From positions 172,272 to 236,271 of the forward strand of contig CAJNOI010000101.1 in NCBI GenBank assembly GCA_905250115.1: a stretch of 64,000 nt of DNA. The letters run 5' to 3'. The first letter of the stretch is position 1. Each line of letters starts with the position of its first letter. The notes beneath the pieces are model-generated. The model was not told where the DNA came from and did not search any database. It was given only the letters and a program-made list of their open reading frames with translations. The translations under genes were made by a program, and so were the position numbers. This DNA is from Adineta steineri. Lineage: Eukaryota > Rotifera > Eurotatoria > Adinetida > Adinetidae. Positions 10,620-20,064 of the stretch are shown piece by piece.

Positions 10620-11696
10620 ATGTTGTTTTCATTTTCTTTTATCATCTTATGCCAAACATTCCTACATGTATATGGATGGGGTGGGATTGGTCATAGTATA
10701 GTTGTGCAGCTAGCTCAAAGTCAACTGACAGGTTCGGCACCAGAGTGGATTCGATCTCTTACTCCATGGCATTGGAATGGAAATTTAAGTGCAATGGCAT
10801 CATGGGCTGATAGTATTCTTTACGCAGATACAAATCCGACTGGTTTTGGTAATTGGCAATGGACTCGACCATTCCATTACATAAACGTACCTGATTGGAA
10901 TTGTAGTTATGATGTCAATAGAGATTGTATTAATGATGTTTGTATCGATGGTGCAATTAGAAATTATACGAAAAGATTACAAAGTTCTCTTGATCATATA
11001 CAACATGAAGAAGCACTTTATTTTCTTATTCATTATGTTGGTGACATACATCAACCAATGCATACTGGATTTAAAAGTGATTATGGTGGTAATAGTGTTC
11101 GAGGTTAAGTTCTATTTTTAAATTTCAACATAAAAAAAATAATTTTAATTTAATTTATAGTTCGATTTATGAATAGAACAGCATTAACTAATCTTCATTC
11201 TCTCTGGGATTCTGGTATGATAGATTATCGTATTCAACAAGATTTTAATAGAAATTCAAGTAGGTATTATGAATTTATTCATGGACTAATGGTTCGCCAG
11301 TTTATACCACCTAATGACGATGATATTCAACAGTGGATAAGTGAAAGTTTGAATTTTATTTGTCAAGAAGCTTATTTTGATGATGCAAACAGAACAATGA
11401 ATGCTTCAATGACATTTAATTTAACTGAAAATTATTTCAGACGTGTTTATCCAATATTTGAGCAACGTCTTGCTGCAGGTGGACGTCGACTTGGAGCACT
11501 TCTCAATCGATTAGCACTAGCACCAGGATCAACACAAGCACCAGCATCAGGATCAACACAAACACCAGCATCAGGATCATCACAAGCACCAACACCACCA
11601 CCTTCAGCAACAGATAAACTATGCTTGAATATATATATTTTGACTGCTGTTTTCTGTTTTGAATTTATCTTAAGTATAACTTTGAGAATTATCTAA
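10620..11696 (+). CDS. S1/P1-type zinc nuclease with C-terminal membrane anchor
   Basis: Exons 10620-11103 and 11161-11696 (57-bp intron) give 339 aa. Members of this family cleave single-stranded DNA and RNA using three zinc ions. A signal peptide (residues 1-19) precedes Trp20 in WGGIGH, matching the family rule that the mature N-terminal Trp binds zinc. Further zinc-site motifs are SWADSI, RPFHYINVP, HYVGDIHQPMH and a downstream GG-N before the splice, followed by NLHSLWDSG in exon 2. The cysteine pair CSYDVNRDC and several N-x-S/T sites fit a secreted glycoprotein. The C-terminus is unusual: a Ser/Thr/Pro/Ala linker of short repeats (QAPASGST, QTPASGSS), then a hydrophobic helix (about 318-337), so the enzyme is probably tethered to a membrane or processed to a GPI anchor. 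The family is typical of plants, fungi, protists and bacteria, so gene transfer is possible. Confidence 0.9.
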
Positions 11697-12050
11697 TTCA
11701 TTCTATATATAATCAAATATCGATAATAATATTCTTTTTAATTTTATGTTTCGCAAATAAAAAGAAATAAATGCTTGATCTCTTTAATTATGATATTGTT
11801 CTTTATTTAATATATTAGTCACATCTGTAACATATATTTCAGATCAAATCAAAATGTTACACAGATTTGTTCGATGACATTATCTATTACTTATTTGTTT
11901 AGAAAAAAGCAGTTTTATAGAACATTTTCTCGTTAACTCAGTTAATAAGTATATCATTGAGATCTGACAACAATGACACATCTGTGTACTGTCTTCAAAA
12001 TAAATTCTATATTATTTTTGTCATGAGTTACATATATGTAATATTTTATT
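11697..12050. other. Convergent 3' intergenic region
   Basis: AT-rich region between the ends of the nuclease gene (+) and the TMEM272-like gene (-). It contains possible AATAAA-like signals for both strands but no gene. Confidence 0.5.
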
Positions 12051-12659
12051 TCAAAATCTCGTATTTTCAGGTATAGTTTTCATTTCGAACTGTTTATCAC
12101 ATTTTTCTTGACGTATCCTATGTGCATTAATGAAAGCAAGTATACAAATACCAGTAAATAGAAAAATACTAATATAAGTTAGTACAATTAAAACTAAAGC
12201 ACCGCGCATTATCGTTGAATAACAAAAATTTGATGTTGATTGAGTATCATATTGAATATTATTTGAATAAGCTTGATAAACACGTATTTGAATAAGAATA
12301 AAAAAGATAAATGTAATCACACCAAATATAAAACTAACAAAACCTAAAAAATATTTAGATTAGAGTTAATGAAAAAGTACAAAAAACTTACCAACAAGAA
12401 GCTTTCGCATTATTCCATTCTTAGCACTTTGTTGATTGTTTACTGAAGTAAGCATTTTAAGAAATCGATAAGCAATACCTAAAAAAAAGAGTGCAAATAT
12501 ACCACCAATTGCCATAAGTAAAGGAAGATCAGGTGCTGCAGAACATTGGTGATTAGCATTTTCACCATCTTTCACAACATATTGAAATCCAATAGAGAGT
12601 TGAATTATTGGAATAATAAAAGTTATTATAGCACATACAAATACGATCACATGAATCAT
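12051..12659 (-). CDS. Four-pass membrane protein, TMEM272-like
   Basis: Exons 12659-12392 and 12343-12051 (48-bp intron, phase 1) give 186 aa. Four hydrophobic helices are visible: residues about 2-24, 43-66, 89-110 and 130-155. The pattern of helix 1 ending IIPIIQLSIG, a cysteine-containing loop (HQCSAAP), then LPLLMAIGGIFAL resembles the TMEM272-like family, which is expanded in rotifers and molluscs and has no established function. A second loop cysteine (NFCYS) lies before helix 4. The C-terminal tail is short and charged (RIRQEKCDKQFEMK), probably cytosolic. A short ATTTTATTTC microsatellite lies just upstream of the ATG. The family name is tentative; the topology is clear. Confidence 0.65.
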
Positions 12660-12741
12660 TTTATTTCATTTTATTTCATTTTATTTTATTTTTTTTCTCT
12701 ACTGTATTTACAATAGTTTAATAAGCAAAACTTGAAGAAAG

Positions 12742-13729
12742 TCAACTATATGACGAAATTATATGAGGACTAAAGATAAGAGTATAATGACAAAAACAGT
12801 TGTTATCGGTGAGACACATACATGGTCGACGTGCTGTTAATATTAATGAACAAAGATGAGGCGGAGATATTGAATGACGATTATATTTATCAAGTTTATC
12901 TCTATTCTGTTCGCGACGATTTTGTCGTCGTCGTCGTATTGAGAATGTAGGTAATGTTAATGAACCACATGCATAACCAGAAAAAAATCGAGCATGTGCG
13001 TGTTTTAAAATATTAAGAGCTCGACGTGCATTTGATGATTCAAGTAACATCAATAAATTATCATATTCAGTTCGATCAACAAGTTCACTTTTCATTTGCT
13101 TTTCTTCAATCGAACAATTATCATTTAAACTTTTGATTAATGAAATGATATCAGTAAATGCCGATGATGATGATGACATTGGATAATCATGAAATGCAAG
13201 TTGACCATTTATATCAAGTTGAGCTGAAAGATTCGGATATTTCTGTAAAATAATCGAAACAAGATTAACTCGTTCTTTTTCATTTTTCCAATCATTATTT
13301 ATAATTAATACAGAATGATTTTGTCCTTCAACTTCACCACCAATACCTATTCCATCTTGACAAAATGCATAACCAAAAAGAGCACTAATGATACGTGCTT
13401 GTTTTTCATTACCATGAATCTTTGAAAATAAACAATAAATTTAATTCGAATTTATTCTTTAAATTTTCACTTACTTCAACAAACATATTTGGTTCTAAAC
13501 CCCATTGAGCAGTCTGTGAAAAACCTGATCGAAGAACAATTTCATGATCTGGAATTAATTTTGTTAATGCTTTTATTTGTTGTTTATTACATTCATTATT
13601 ATCATCATTAATTAATGTATTAATAAGTAAATCATGTAAATATCGACTTTGTTCAAATGCTCGTTGACCAACTTGATGACCCGGAACAGAAGCAATTTGC
13701 ACGAGATACGTAGCAGTTGTTGACGTCAT
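12742..13729 (-). CDS. Unknown 310-aa protein
   Basis: Two exons, 13729-13475 and 13419-12742, join in phase 0 to give 310 aa. No family recognised. The first 200 residues look globular and soluble: an N-terminal strand (TYLVQIASV), helices around RYLHDLL, a segment PDHEIVLRSGFSQTAQWGL, then GYAFCQDGIGIGGEVEGQ and SVLIINNDW. A serine run (MSSSSSA) and a helical segment follow, and the last 90 residues are Arg- and Cys-rich (SIRRRRQNRREQNRDK, then CMCLTDNNCFC). No signal peptide or membrane helix. It lies between the TMEM272-like and MgtE genes on the same strand with short spacers, but no co-transcription evidence is visible. The basic C-terminal part could be misread if a further short intron was missed. 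Confidence 0.7.
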
Positions 13730-13899
13730 TGATATTTAACTCGATGCTTTCTTTTTTATCATTCTGTTACACATATGTGTATATATATATATATATCTAT
13801 ACATCACGCACACAGGACATGACAAATGCGTACTTCTATTGTGTTTTATTAAGGAATCAAATAAAAATGTACAAAGGCGGTTAATTAAAAAATTTTTTC

Positions 13900-14589
13900 C
13901 TACAATTCTTTATGTTTATGAGAGGATAAATTAACGAGAAGTGTTTGTCCAACAGCACATGTTATACAAACACCAAGTATATCCATGATAACTTGAATGA
14001 TTGGACCTGCATGAGCAGGATCAACATGTATAATACGTTGTAAAATTATTGGAAGTAATGTACCAAGTAAAATCGATGATGTCACTATACAAAATAATGC
14101 TATTCCAATAGTTAATGATGGTAAAATTGCACCACGTTCTTCAATCCATACACGAACAAAACCAACTAATGTAACCAATGCACCAATAATAACTGCTGAA
14201 AATGTTTCACGTAAAATAAGTGAACGAACTGAAAATGATTTCGATGTTGCTAAACGACGAATAACTAGAACAGCTGCTTGATTACCAGCATTTCCACCGG
14301 CACCAACAAGCATTGTTAAATACATTGTTATTAATATATGACGAGAAATAAGATCCGAAAATGATTGTAAAATAAATGATGAACCTGATTGAAGAATCAA
14401 TAAGGCTGATAAAAGAAAAACACGTGAAAATATATTATTTTCTTCTTTAACAGGTTTTTCTTTTTCATCAACGTCATCTAAACGACGACGAACATGTTTA
14501 ATAAATGTTTGTAATTCTTCAGATGATAATGATGAGAATTGTTCATCAAATGTTTCAATTATTTTCGATGAACGATGACGTTGTGACAT
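13900..14589 (-). CDS. MgtE/SLC41-type divalent cation transporter, single domain
   Basis: 229 aa in one exon. Corresponds to the membrane domain of MgtE, a Mg2+ channel/transporter. The signature GAGGNAGNQ (residues about 96-104) and the later DPAHAGP (about 190) are the conserved ion-path motifs. About five transmembrane helices are seen from residue 55 on. The N-terminal 50 residues are charged and helical; they do not form the MgtE N domain plus CBS pair of bacterial enzymes, and there is no second MgtE repeat as in animal SLC41A1-3. It is therefore a half-size form whose transport would require dimerisation. Absence of introns in an intron-rich neighbourhood, and the single-repeat architecture, make horizontal acquisition possible. 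No frameshift or missing signature residue. Confidence 0.85.
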   Translation of the reverse strand: MSQRHRSSKIIETFDEQFSSLSSEELQTFIKHVRRRLDDVDEKEKPVKEENNIFSRVFLLSALLILQSGSSFILQSFSDLISRHILITMYLTMLVGAGGNAGNQAAVLVIRRLATSKSFSVRSLILRETFSAVIIGALVTLVGFVRVWIEERGAILPSLTIGIALFCIVTSSILLGTLLPIILQRIIHVDPAHAGPIIQVIMDILGVCITCAVGQTLLVNLSSHKHKEL

Positions 14590-15809
14590 ATTTAATATTG
14601 TTTAAAAAAATAAATCTAAAAGTATCTCTACAAAAACGATTTTGTAGATAATTATGATAGCTTATATTTTTATCTTTATAATGCATACAAAATATTATTA
14701 TTGTTATTGGGGATCGATAATAAATTCTTGTTTTTCTTTTTCTTTTTCTCATTCAGTTGCACATGTAAAATAGCGCTTTATATACATTCGACGCGAAGCA
14801 TAAAAAGAAAAATGAGAAACAAACACATATATAAATAAAGAGAGTATTGTTATTGTGTACGATAAAAAGAATGATTCATCACTACCCTAGTTCTTTTTCT
14901 TCACGTTGTTGTGTTCTAGATAACAGTTATATATAACTTAAAAAGAACCATCAAAATTTCGTTTTTTGAAGTTTACAATTTTTTTATTCAATAAAAATAA
15001 TACAAATTTCTTCGAGCTGATTTTCTCTCTTAATTTAACAGCATGGAGTCATTAGACCACTTTTCTAATTCTTGTATTTTGAAGAAAAAAAAAGTAATAT
15101 GTCAAGAGACAACTCATTTCCAAGTAAAAACACTCAAATAATTGAAATATTTCATGACTTTCAGCGTCAAACATTAACTTAAATTAACAGTAGACATAGC
15201 ATCTGCGGTTAATAGAGTAAAATTATATATAATCATGGCATATTTTAGACATTATCATAGTGCTTTTTCGGTAAGTTTTATCATTTTCTTAAAATTGATT
15301 CAACTCGCCATAGTCATATTGTCTGTTTTCTCTAACGGAAAATACTCAGACACTACTATAGCCATTTCATACTCAATTACAGACGGAAATATAGACATCA
15401 CCTTCTTCATCAAGCAAAAAAATACTAAATATAAGGATCAATTTACTTACGTACTATAGAAATGATTACAATCAAATAATCTATGCTTTCGCAATCATCA
15501 TTGATACAAATAGTATATAAAATAATATAACCGGAAATATAGACGTAACGATTATAGTTGATTATAATCATACTCGGAAAGTATTTGAGAGAAAAGAAAA
15601 AGGAATTGAATGTATTGTATACTTGTTAAGTAATCATCTGCACATGTTACAGACTCACATTAGTGAGTCAAACAATTATGTATGAGACGATTATAAATCA
15701 GGTCGTTACTACTATCGATGACGAAGAGGTATAAGATGCTAATTAGATCTTAAATCGAATTATCGATTAATATTGTTATAAACAAAAAAAACGTTAAATC
15801 AGATTGAGA
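14590..15809. other. Intergenic between divergent genes, no gene seen
   Basis: 1.2 kb between the MgtE gene (-) and the potassium-channel gene (+), so it should hold both promoters. A short ORF at 15235-15459 has no support. A GGAAATATAGAC motif recurs near 15386 and 15532. Nothing else recognised. Confidence 0.5.
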
Positions 15810-17261
15810 ATGAACTATACTGCTCGTCATACGAATTCTAGCTATAGTACATCAACAATAGTACCTGTAAGATTTTTTTTCTTTCTATATATTAATATAT
15901 TTTTTTTTCTTTAGTTTAAAACTATTTCCGGCGAAATATCTCATCGAACAGTATTACCAACTCAACCAAGTCGAGCACCATTAGCTACCTTCGATGAATA
16001 TGGTGATATTCCAGTTTCTGATATACAACAATCATCTTCTTCTTCTCATACGTGTACTTATAATGGTCAACAAGATATCGTTCATGAATATTGTTGTTGT
16101 CTATGTTCTTGGGAACGATATCGAAAAGATTTTTGTCGATTTCTTATTCAATTCTTATTTTCACAGCTAGGTTTAATCATTCTAGTTTTTATTTATATTA
16201 TGATGGGTGGTCTTCTTTTCTATACAATTGAATCAAAATATGAATTACGTAAAAATGAACAAATTAAAATAAAACATTTACATCATATTCATAATATTCG
16301 TCATATAGTTACTGAAGAATTTAATTGGATGTTAAATGCATCATTTGAATTACGTTATGCACTTTGGCGTGGAATGTTATCACGTTTAGATGCTTATGAT
16401 GATACTCTATGGCATGTAAAAGTTCAAAGTGAAAGATTTGATCGATTAATTGATAATGAACTAGCACATATGCAAGCTGATGAAGAAAAACTAGCGGATA
16501 AACAAGATGCACCATCTGATGCATCTTATAATCAAAAATGGACGTTCTCGACTGCTATGCTATATTCAGCTACATTAATTACAACAGTTGGATTCGGAAA
16601 TATTGCACCTAAATCTATGTCAGGGAAATTAATAACATGTCTATATGCTATGATTGGAATTCCAATAATGATTGTATATCTAACGAATACAAGTAATATA
16701 CTTGTTTTTATCTTCATCAGATATTATTCGATGATATATAATTTTATTCATCGAATAAAAAGACGATGGCGAAGACGAAGACAAGCAAAACTATCTGTAG
16801 AAGTTAGTAATACGAATTTTGTTTTTAAATCAAAAATTTCTATTAATTTAAAATTTTAGATAGAAAATGAAACTGTTCAACATAATGTACCCATAATTGT
16901 TGCATTTGGTGTTCTTGTTCTTTATATTACAGCAGGTGGTATTTTATTTTCTTACTGGGAAGGATGGTCTTATGTTGATGGTGCTTATTTTTCATTTATT
17001 ACATTTACTACGATAGGTTTAGGTGATTTAGTACCTGGCAAAGGAACATTAACTGAAAATAAAAATGGTAAATCAATTTTATGTGCACTTTATCTTCTAT
17101 TTGGTCTTGCTTTTACTGCAATGTGTTTTAAATTAATGCAAGAAGATTTATTTGCATTTAAACAATGGATATTTACTCGTCTTGGTTTTGATAATTATTA
17201 TAGTCAATCTATACATTACGAGCATTCACATAGAATTCACACACGTGCTAACAACACGTGA
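15810..17261 (+). CDS. Two-pore domain potassium channel (K2P)
   Basis: Exons 15810-15866, 15915-16802 and 16860-17261 give 448 aa. K2P channels carry background potassium current as dimers, each subunit having four membrane helices and two pore loops. Helix M1 (LGLIILVFIYIMMGGLLFYTIE) is followed by a long extracellular cap of about 100 residues, then pore 1 with filter TTVGFGN, M2 (LITCLYAMIGIPIMIVYL), a basic cytosolic loop (IKRRWRRRRQ), M3, pore 2 with filter TTIGLGD, and M4. The pattern GIPIM in M2 is typical of the family. The N-terminus (about 110 aa) is cytosolic and Cys-rich near the membrane (EYCCCLCSWER), possibly palmitoylated. The C-terminus is short and His/Arg-rich. The subfamily was not resolved. 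Both filters are intact, so the channel should be functional. Confidence 0.93.
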
Positions 17262-18232
17262 TTTGTCTTTTTTTTTTTGTTTTGTCAAGATTTTTTTATA
17301 CCCCATTCTTTTATTTATCTTACAAAAAAGGAAAAAAATATGCGCTATGTGGTTTTATTTTTTTATTCTGCTATTTTATTATCGTGCTTACGCATGTCAG
17401 TCGACTCAGTACAAAGGTAGAGAGAGTAGACATATTCTTTTTTTGAATCGCTATTTCATAAAAAAAAGAAGGAATATATTGAGTATGTCTATCAAGTTTG
17501 ATATAATACAATAAATAAAACTAGTTTTTCTACCTGCGTTAGTTTAATTAAGTGATCTTCGAATATATAAAAGGTAAATATAATATTTTGAATGCGTTAA
17601 TTCTATTCAGTATAACTGATAATATTATTATAGGTCGACATAATGTAAAAATAATAGCTATATAATACTGTAACAAATATCGATTTATATTACATAAATT
17701 ACCAGACATCGACTTTAACCTTCCGATGATATATATATATCGAATAATTGATTGTTTTTGTATTTTTGCAGAAGTCGGATATAATAGAATATTTTTGTAT
17801 GCATCGTGTTTAATGAGACATTCAGTAATAAAAATAAATACATAAAACAGAATACACAAGTTTCTATTGCTCTCTAAATAGACAATTGATAAAATAAAAT
17901 AATAAATTTGAATCGATTGTTCGATAGCGACATCCAACATATTTCGCTGTAATCCTACATGAAAATACAATGTATCAAGCGTCTGATTCGTTTATTAGAC
18001 TACTCGTACCTTTTACACTCGAGCTATTATTGTGACCCGTCATGAATGTGTACTCATTATTTGGAGAAAAATATAATTGATGTCTATAGCGTACTGTATA
18101 GTATTATATTAATAGAGAATAAATTTAAACCAGTTAGAAAATATAGTATATTTTTTCTTTCGACAGAACACATTAGAAATAAAAGGATACGTTCATAATT
18201 TTAGTAATCAATTTATTTTTCTAGATATTTCA
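17262..18232. other. Intergenic, no gene seen
   Basis: Nearly 1 kb, AT-rich with long T runs. Open frames on both strands here are low-complexity and lack start context or conservation. The last bases form a TTTATTTTTCTAG acceptor-like site. Confidence 0.55.
18223..18224 (+). promoter_or_regulatory. Splice-acceptor-like site just before ATP-grasp ATG
   Basis: TTTATTTTTCTAG ends 8 nt before the ATG at 18233 with no identifiable coding exon upstream. It could be a spliced-leader acceptor or the end of an untranslated first intron. Confidence 0.4.
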
Positions 18233-19612
18233 ATGGCTAGTAGACGTGTTTTAGTATTAGATGATCATCAGATTGGATCAATGATTGAAGGACATTCATG
18301 GTCAGAGTTTATTGATGATGATGATGATATTGAATTATATATTTTTACAAGTGAAGGTGCTTTATCTGAAAAAGACAAATCGTCTCCACGTGTTCGTGCT
18401 TATAAAGAAGTTGCTCATCCAACAACAGATGGTACACTTGAAATATGGTCATTTGAAATGCATAAAAAATATTCATTTACACATGTTTATACAAATAATG
18501 AAGATTTAATTATAAGAACAGCTCATATACGTACATTACTTAATATAAAAAATGGTTTAACAGCTGAAACTGTTCCAGCTTATCGTGAAAAAGTTCGTAT
18601 GAAAGAATTTGCTTCGAAAGGTGGTTATCCTGTTCCACCATTTCAACGTTTATTTGCACCAGCTGATCTTATTGGTTTTATTGAAAAACAAGGATATCCT
18701 GTTGTAGTTAAACCAACTCTTGGTTGTGCTTCAGCTGGTCTTAGTTTAATTAAAACTGAAGAAGATTTACATACATTTCTTTCAACAAAACTTTTCGCAT
18801 CTATTGATGTTGATCAACGAATGGATTTAGTTGGTGAATTTATGGCTGAAGGATATATGAAAGGTGGCATGTTTCATGTTGATGGTATTGCGAAGAATGG
18901 TCAAATTATACATGCATGGCCATTTGTTTATATTCATACATGTTTAAGTTTTTGTCAAGATGGATCAGCTTATGGAAATTCATCTGTTCCTCGATCAAAT
19001 CCACTTCATGATCGTTTAATTAAAACTGCACAACGTCTTTTAAATATTTTACCTACACCATCTGATGGTTTAGTATTTCATTTAGAATTATATGAAAATC
19101 TTGATGAAAATCGTTTACCTGATGATGATTTTGTTTTATGTGAAATAGCTGCTCGTGCACCTGGTGCTTCAATAACACATCTCATTGATTTATTATCTTT
19201 TCAAAATGATAAAAAACAATCATTTGCTCGATTAGATTTTCGTATAAGTGTATCATTACCAATACCAGAATCTATCGATGATGAAGAAAAAGTTGTTTCA
19301 GATCTTATTGTACCACGTAAACCGGGTAAACTTATGTATATACCACGGGAATGTCCAATACCTGATATAAAATATATACCATTAGCTGATACTGAAAAGC
19401 CAACAGTTTTTGAAAAATATGATGTAAATGGTATGAATAGTTCTTGTCGTTTTATAGCAGAAACAAAGACAATGGAACATGGACAAGAATTAGTCGAAAA
19501 AGGTTTTGAATGGTTTGAAAGTGTGTTCATAAATACACCACTTGATGAGCCATGTACTGTCTCATTAATGAAAGAACTTCATCGTTATTTTCATAGAAAA
19601 ATTTTTAAATAA
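18233..19612 (+). CDS. ATP-grasp superfamily ligase
   Basis: 459 aa in one exon. ATP-grasp enzymes join a carboxylate to an amine or thiol through an acyl-phosphate. The N-terminal 100 residues are the pre-ATP-grasp Rossmann-like part (RRVLVLDDH; ending THVYTNNEDLIIRTAHIR). The nucleotide-binding core starts with KEFASKGGYPVPPF, then YPVVVKPTLGCASAGL (the lysine and Gly/Ala loop that contact ATP), DLVGEFMAEGYMKGGMFHVDG, and a metal-site stretch with FHLELYE and CEIAARAPGA. The last 100 residues resemble the C-terminal region of carnosine-synthase-like or bacterial ATP-grasp proteins (GKLMYIP, EKYDVNG). Substrate unknown. No signal peptide. Lack of introns and a bacterial-like domain layout suggest gene transfer, but a plain animal ATP-grasp gene that lost introns is also possible. 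Confidence 0.85.
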   Translation: MASRRVLVLDDHQIGSMIEGHSWSEFIDDDDDIELYIFTSEGALSEKDKSSPRVRAYKEVAHPTTDGTLEIWSFEMHKKYSFTHVYTNNEDLIIRTAHIRTLLNIKNGLTAETVPAYREKVRMKEFASKGGYPVPPFQRLFAPADLIGFIEKQGYPVVVKPTLGCASAGLSLIKTEEDLHTFLSTKLFASIDVDQRMDLVGEFMAEGYMKGGMFHVDGIAKNGQIIHAWPFVYIHTCLSFCQDGSAYGNSSVPRSNPLHDRLIKTAQRLLNILPTPSDGLVFHLELYENLDENRLPDDDFVLCEIAARAPGASITHLIDLLSFQNDKKQSFARLDFRISVSLPIPESIDDEEKVVSDLIVPRKPGKLMYIPRECPIPDIKYIPLADTEKPTVFEKYDVNGMNSSCRFIAETKTMEHGQELVEKGFEWFESVFINTPLDEPCTVSLMKELHRYFHRKIFK

Positions 19613-20064
19613 TCCGCATATATTATATAAAATGTTAATTGATTTTTTTAAGTTTATTTATATTCAAAACTATTATTAAACTAATAAATTTTTTTTTCAA
19701 AGCTGTATCATCATTATTCCAGCTACTTAATTTAAATCATTTTTTTATTATGATAAATATAGTTAAATAATAGCACTTCTTGTAACATATAAATTTTATC
19801 TGTAAATAAATCTCATGCAATAATGTTTCTCATCTATGATTTATTTCTTAAAAATACGTACGGATTCATAGTTTTTCTAACAAGATTATCGATTATGTAA
19901 ATATAGTACATTGGTTTGTGCTGCCATCATTATCACTTGGTCATTTTCATTCGTTATCATTGCTTTGATGACAAACTCAATCAAAACTAGCAGGACGAAA
20001 GAAAAAAAGATGTGAAGACAAATATCAAACAATCTTGTCAAAATTTGAAGGATTTCTATTAAAA
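19613..20064. other. Intergenic, no gene seen
   Basis: 450 bp of AT-rich sequence between the ATP-grasp gene and the ABCA gene, both on the plus strand. No repeat or RNA gene was recognised. Confidence 0.5.

Noticed and set aside
15235-15459. 74-codon hydrophobic ORF
   Set aside because: No recognised family, weak composition and no supporting splice or promoter signal; treated as chance.
17152-17514. 120-codon ORF overlapping the end of the potassium channel gene
   Set aside because: Out of frame with the channel exon and composed of T-rich low-complexity sequence.
17548-17970. Minus-strand 140-codon ORF
   Set aside because: Ile/Tyr-rich product typical of AT-rich non-coding DNA; no motifs.
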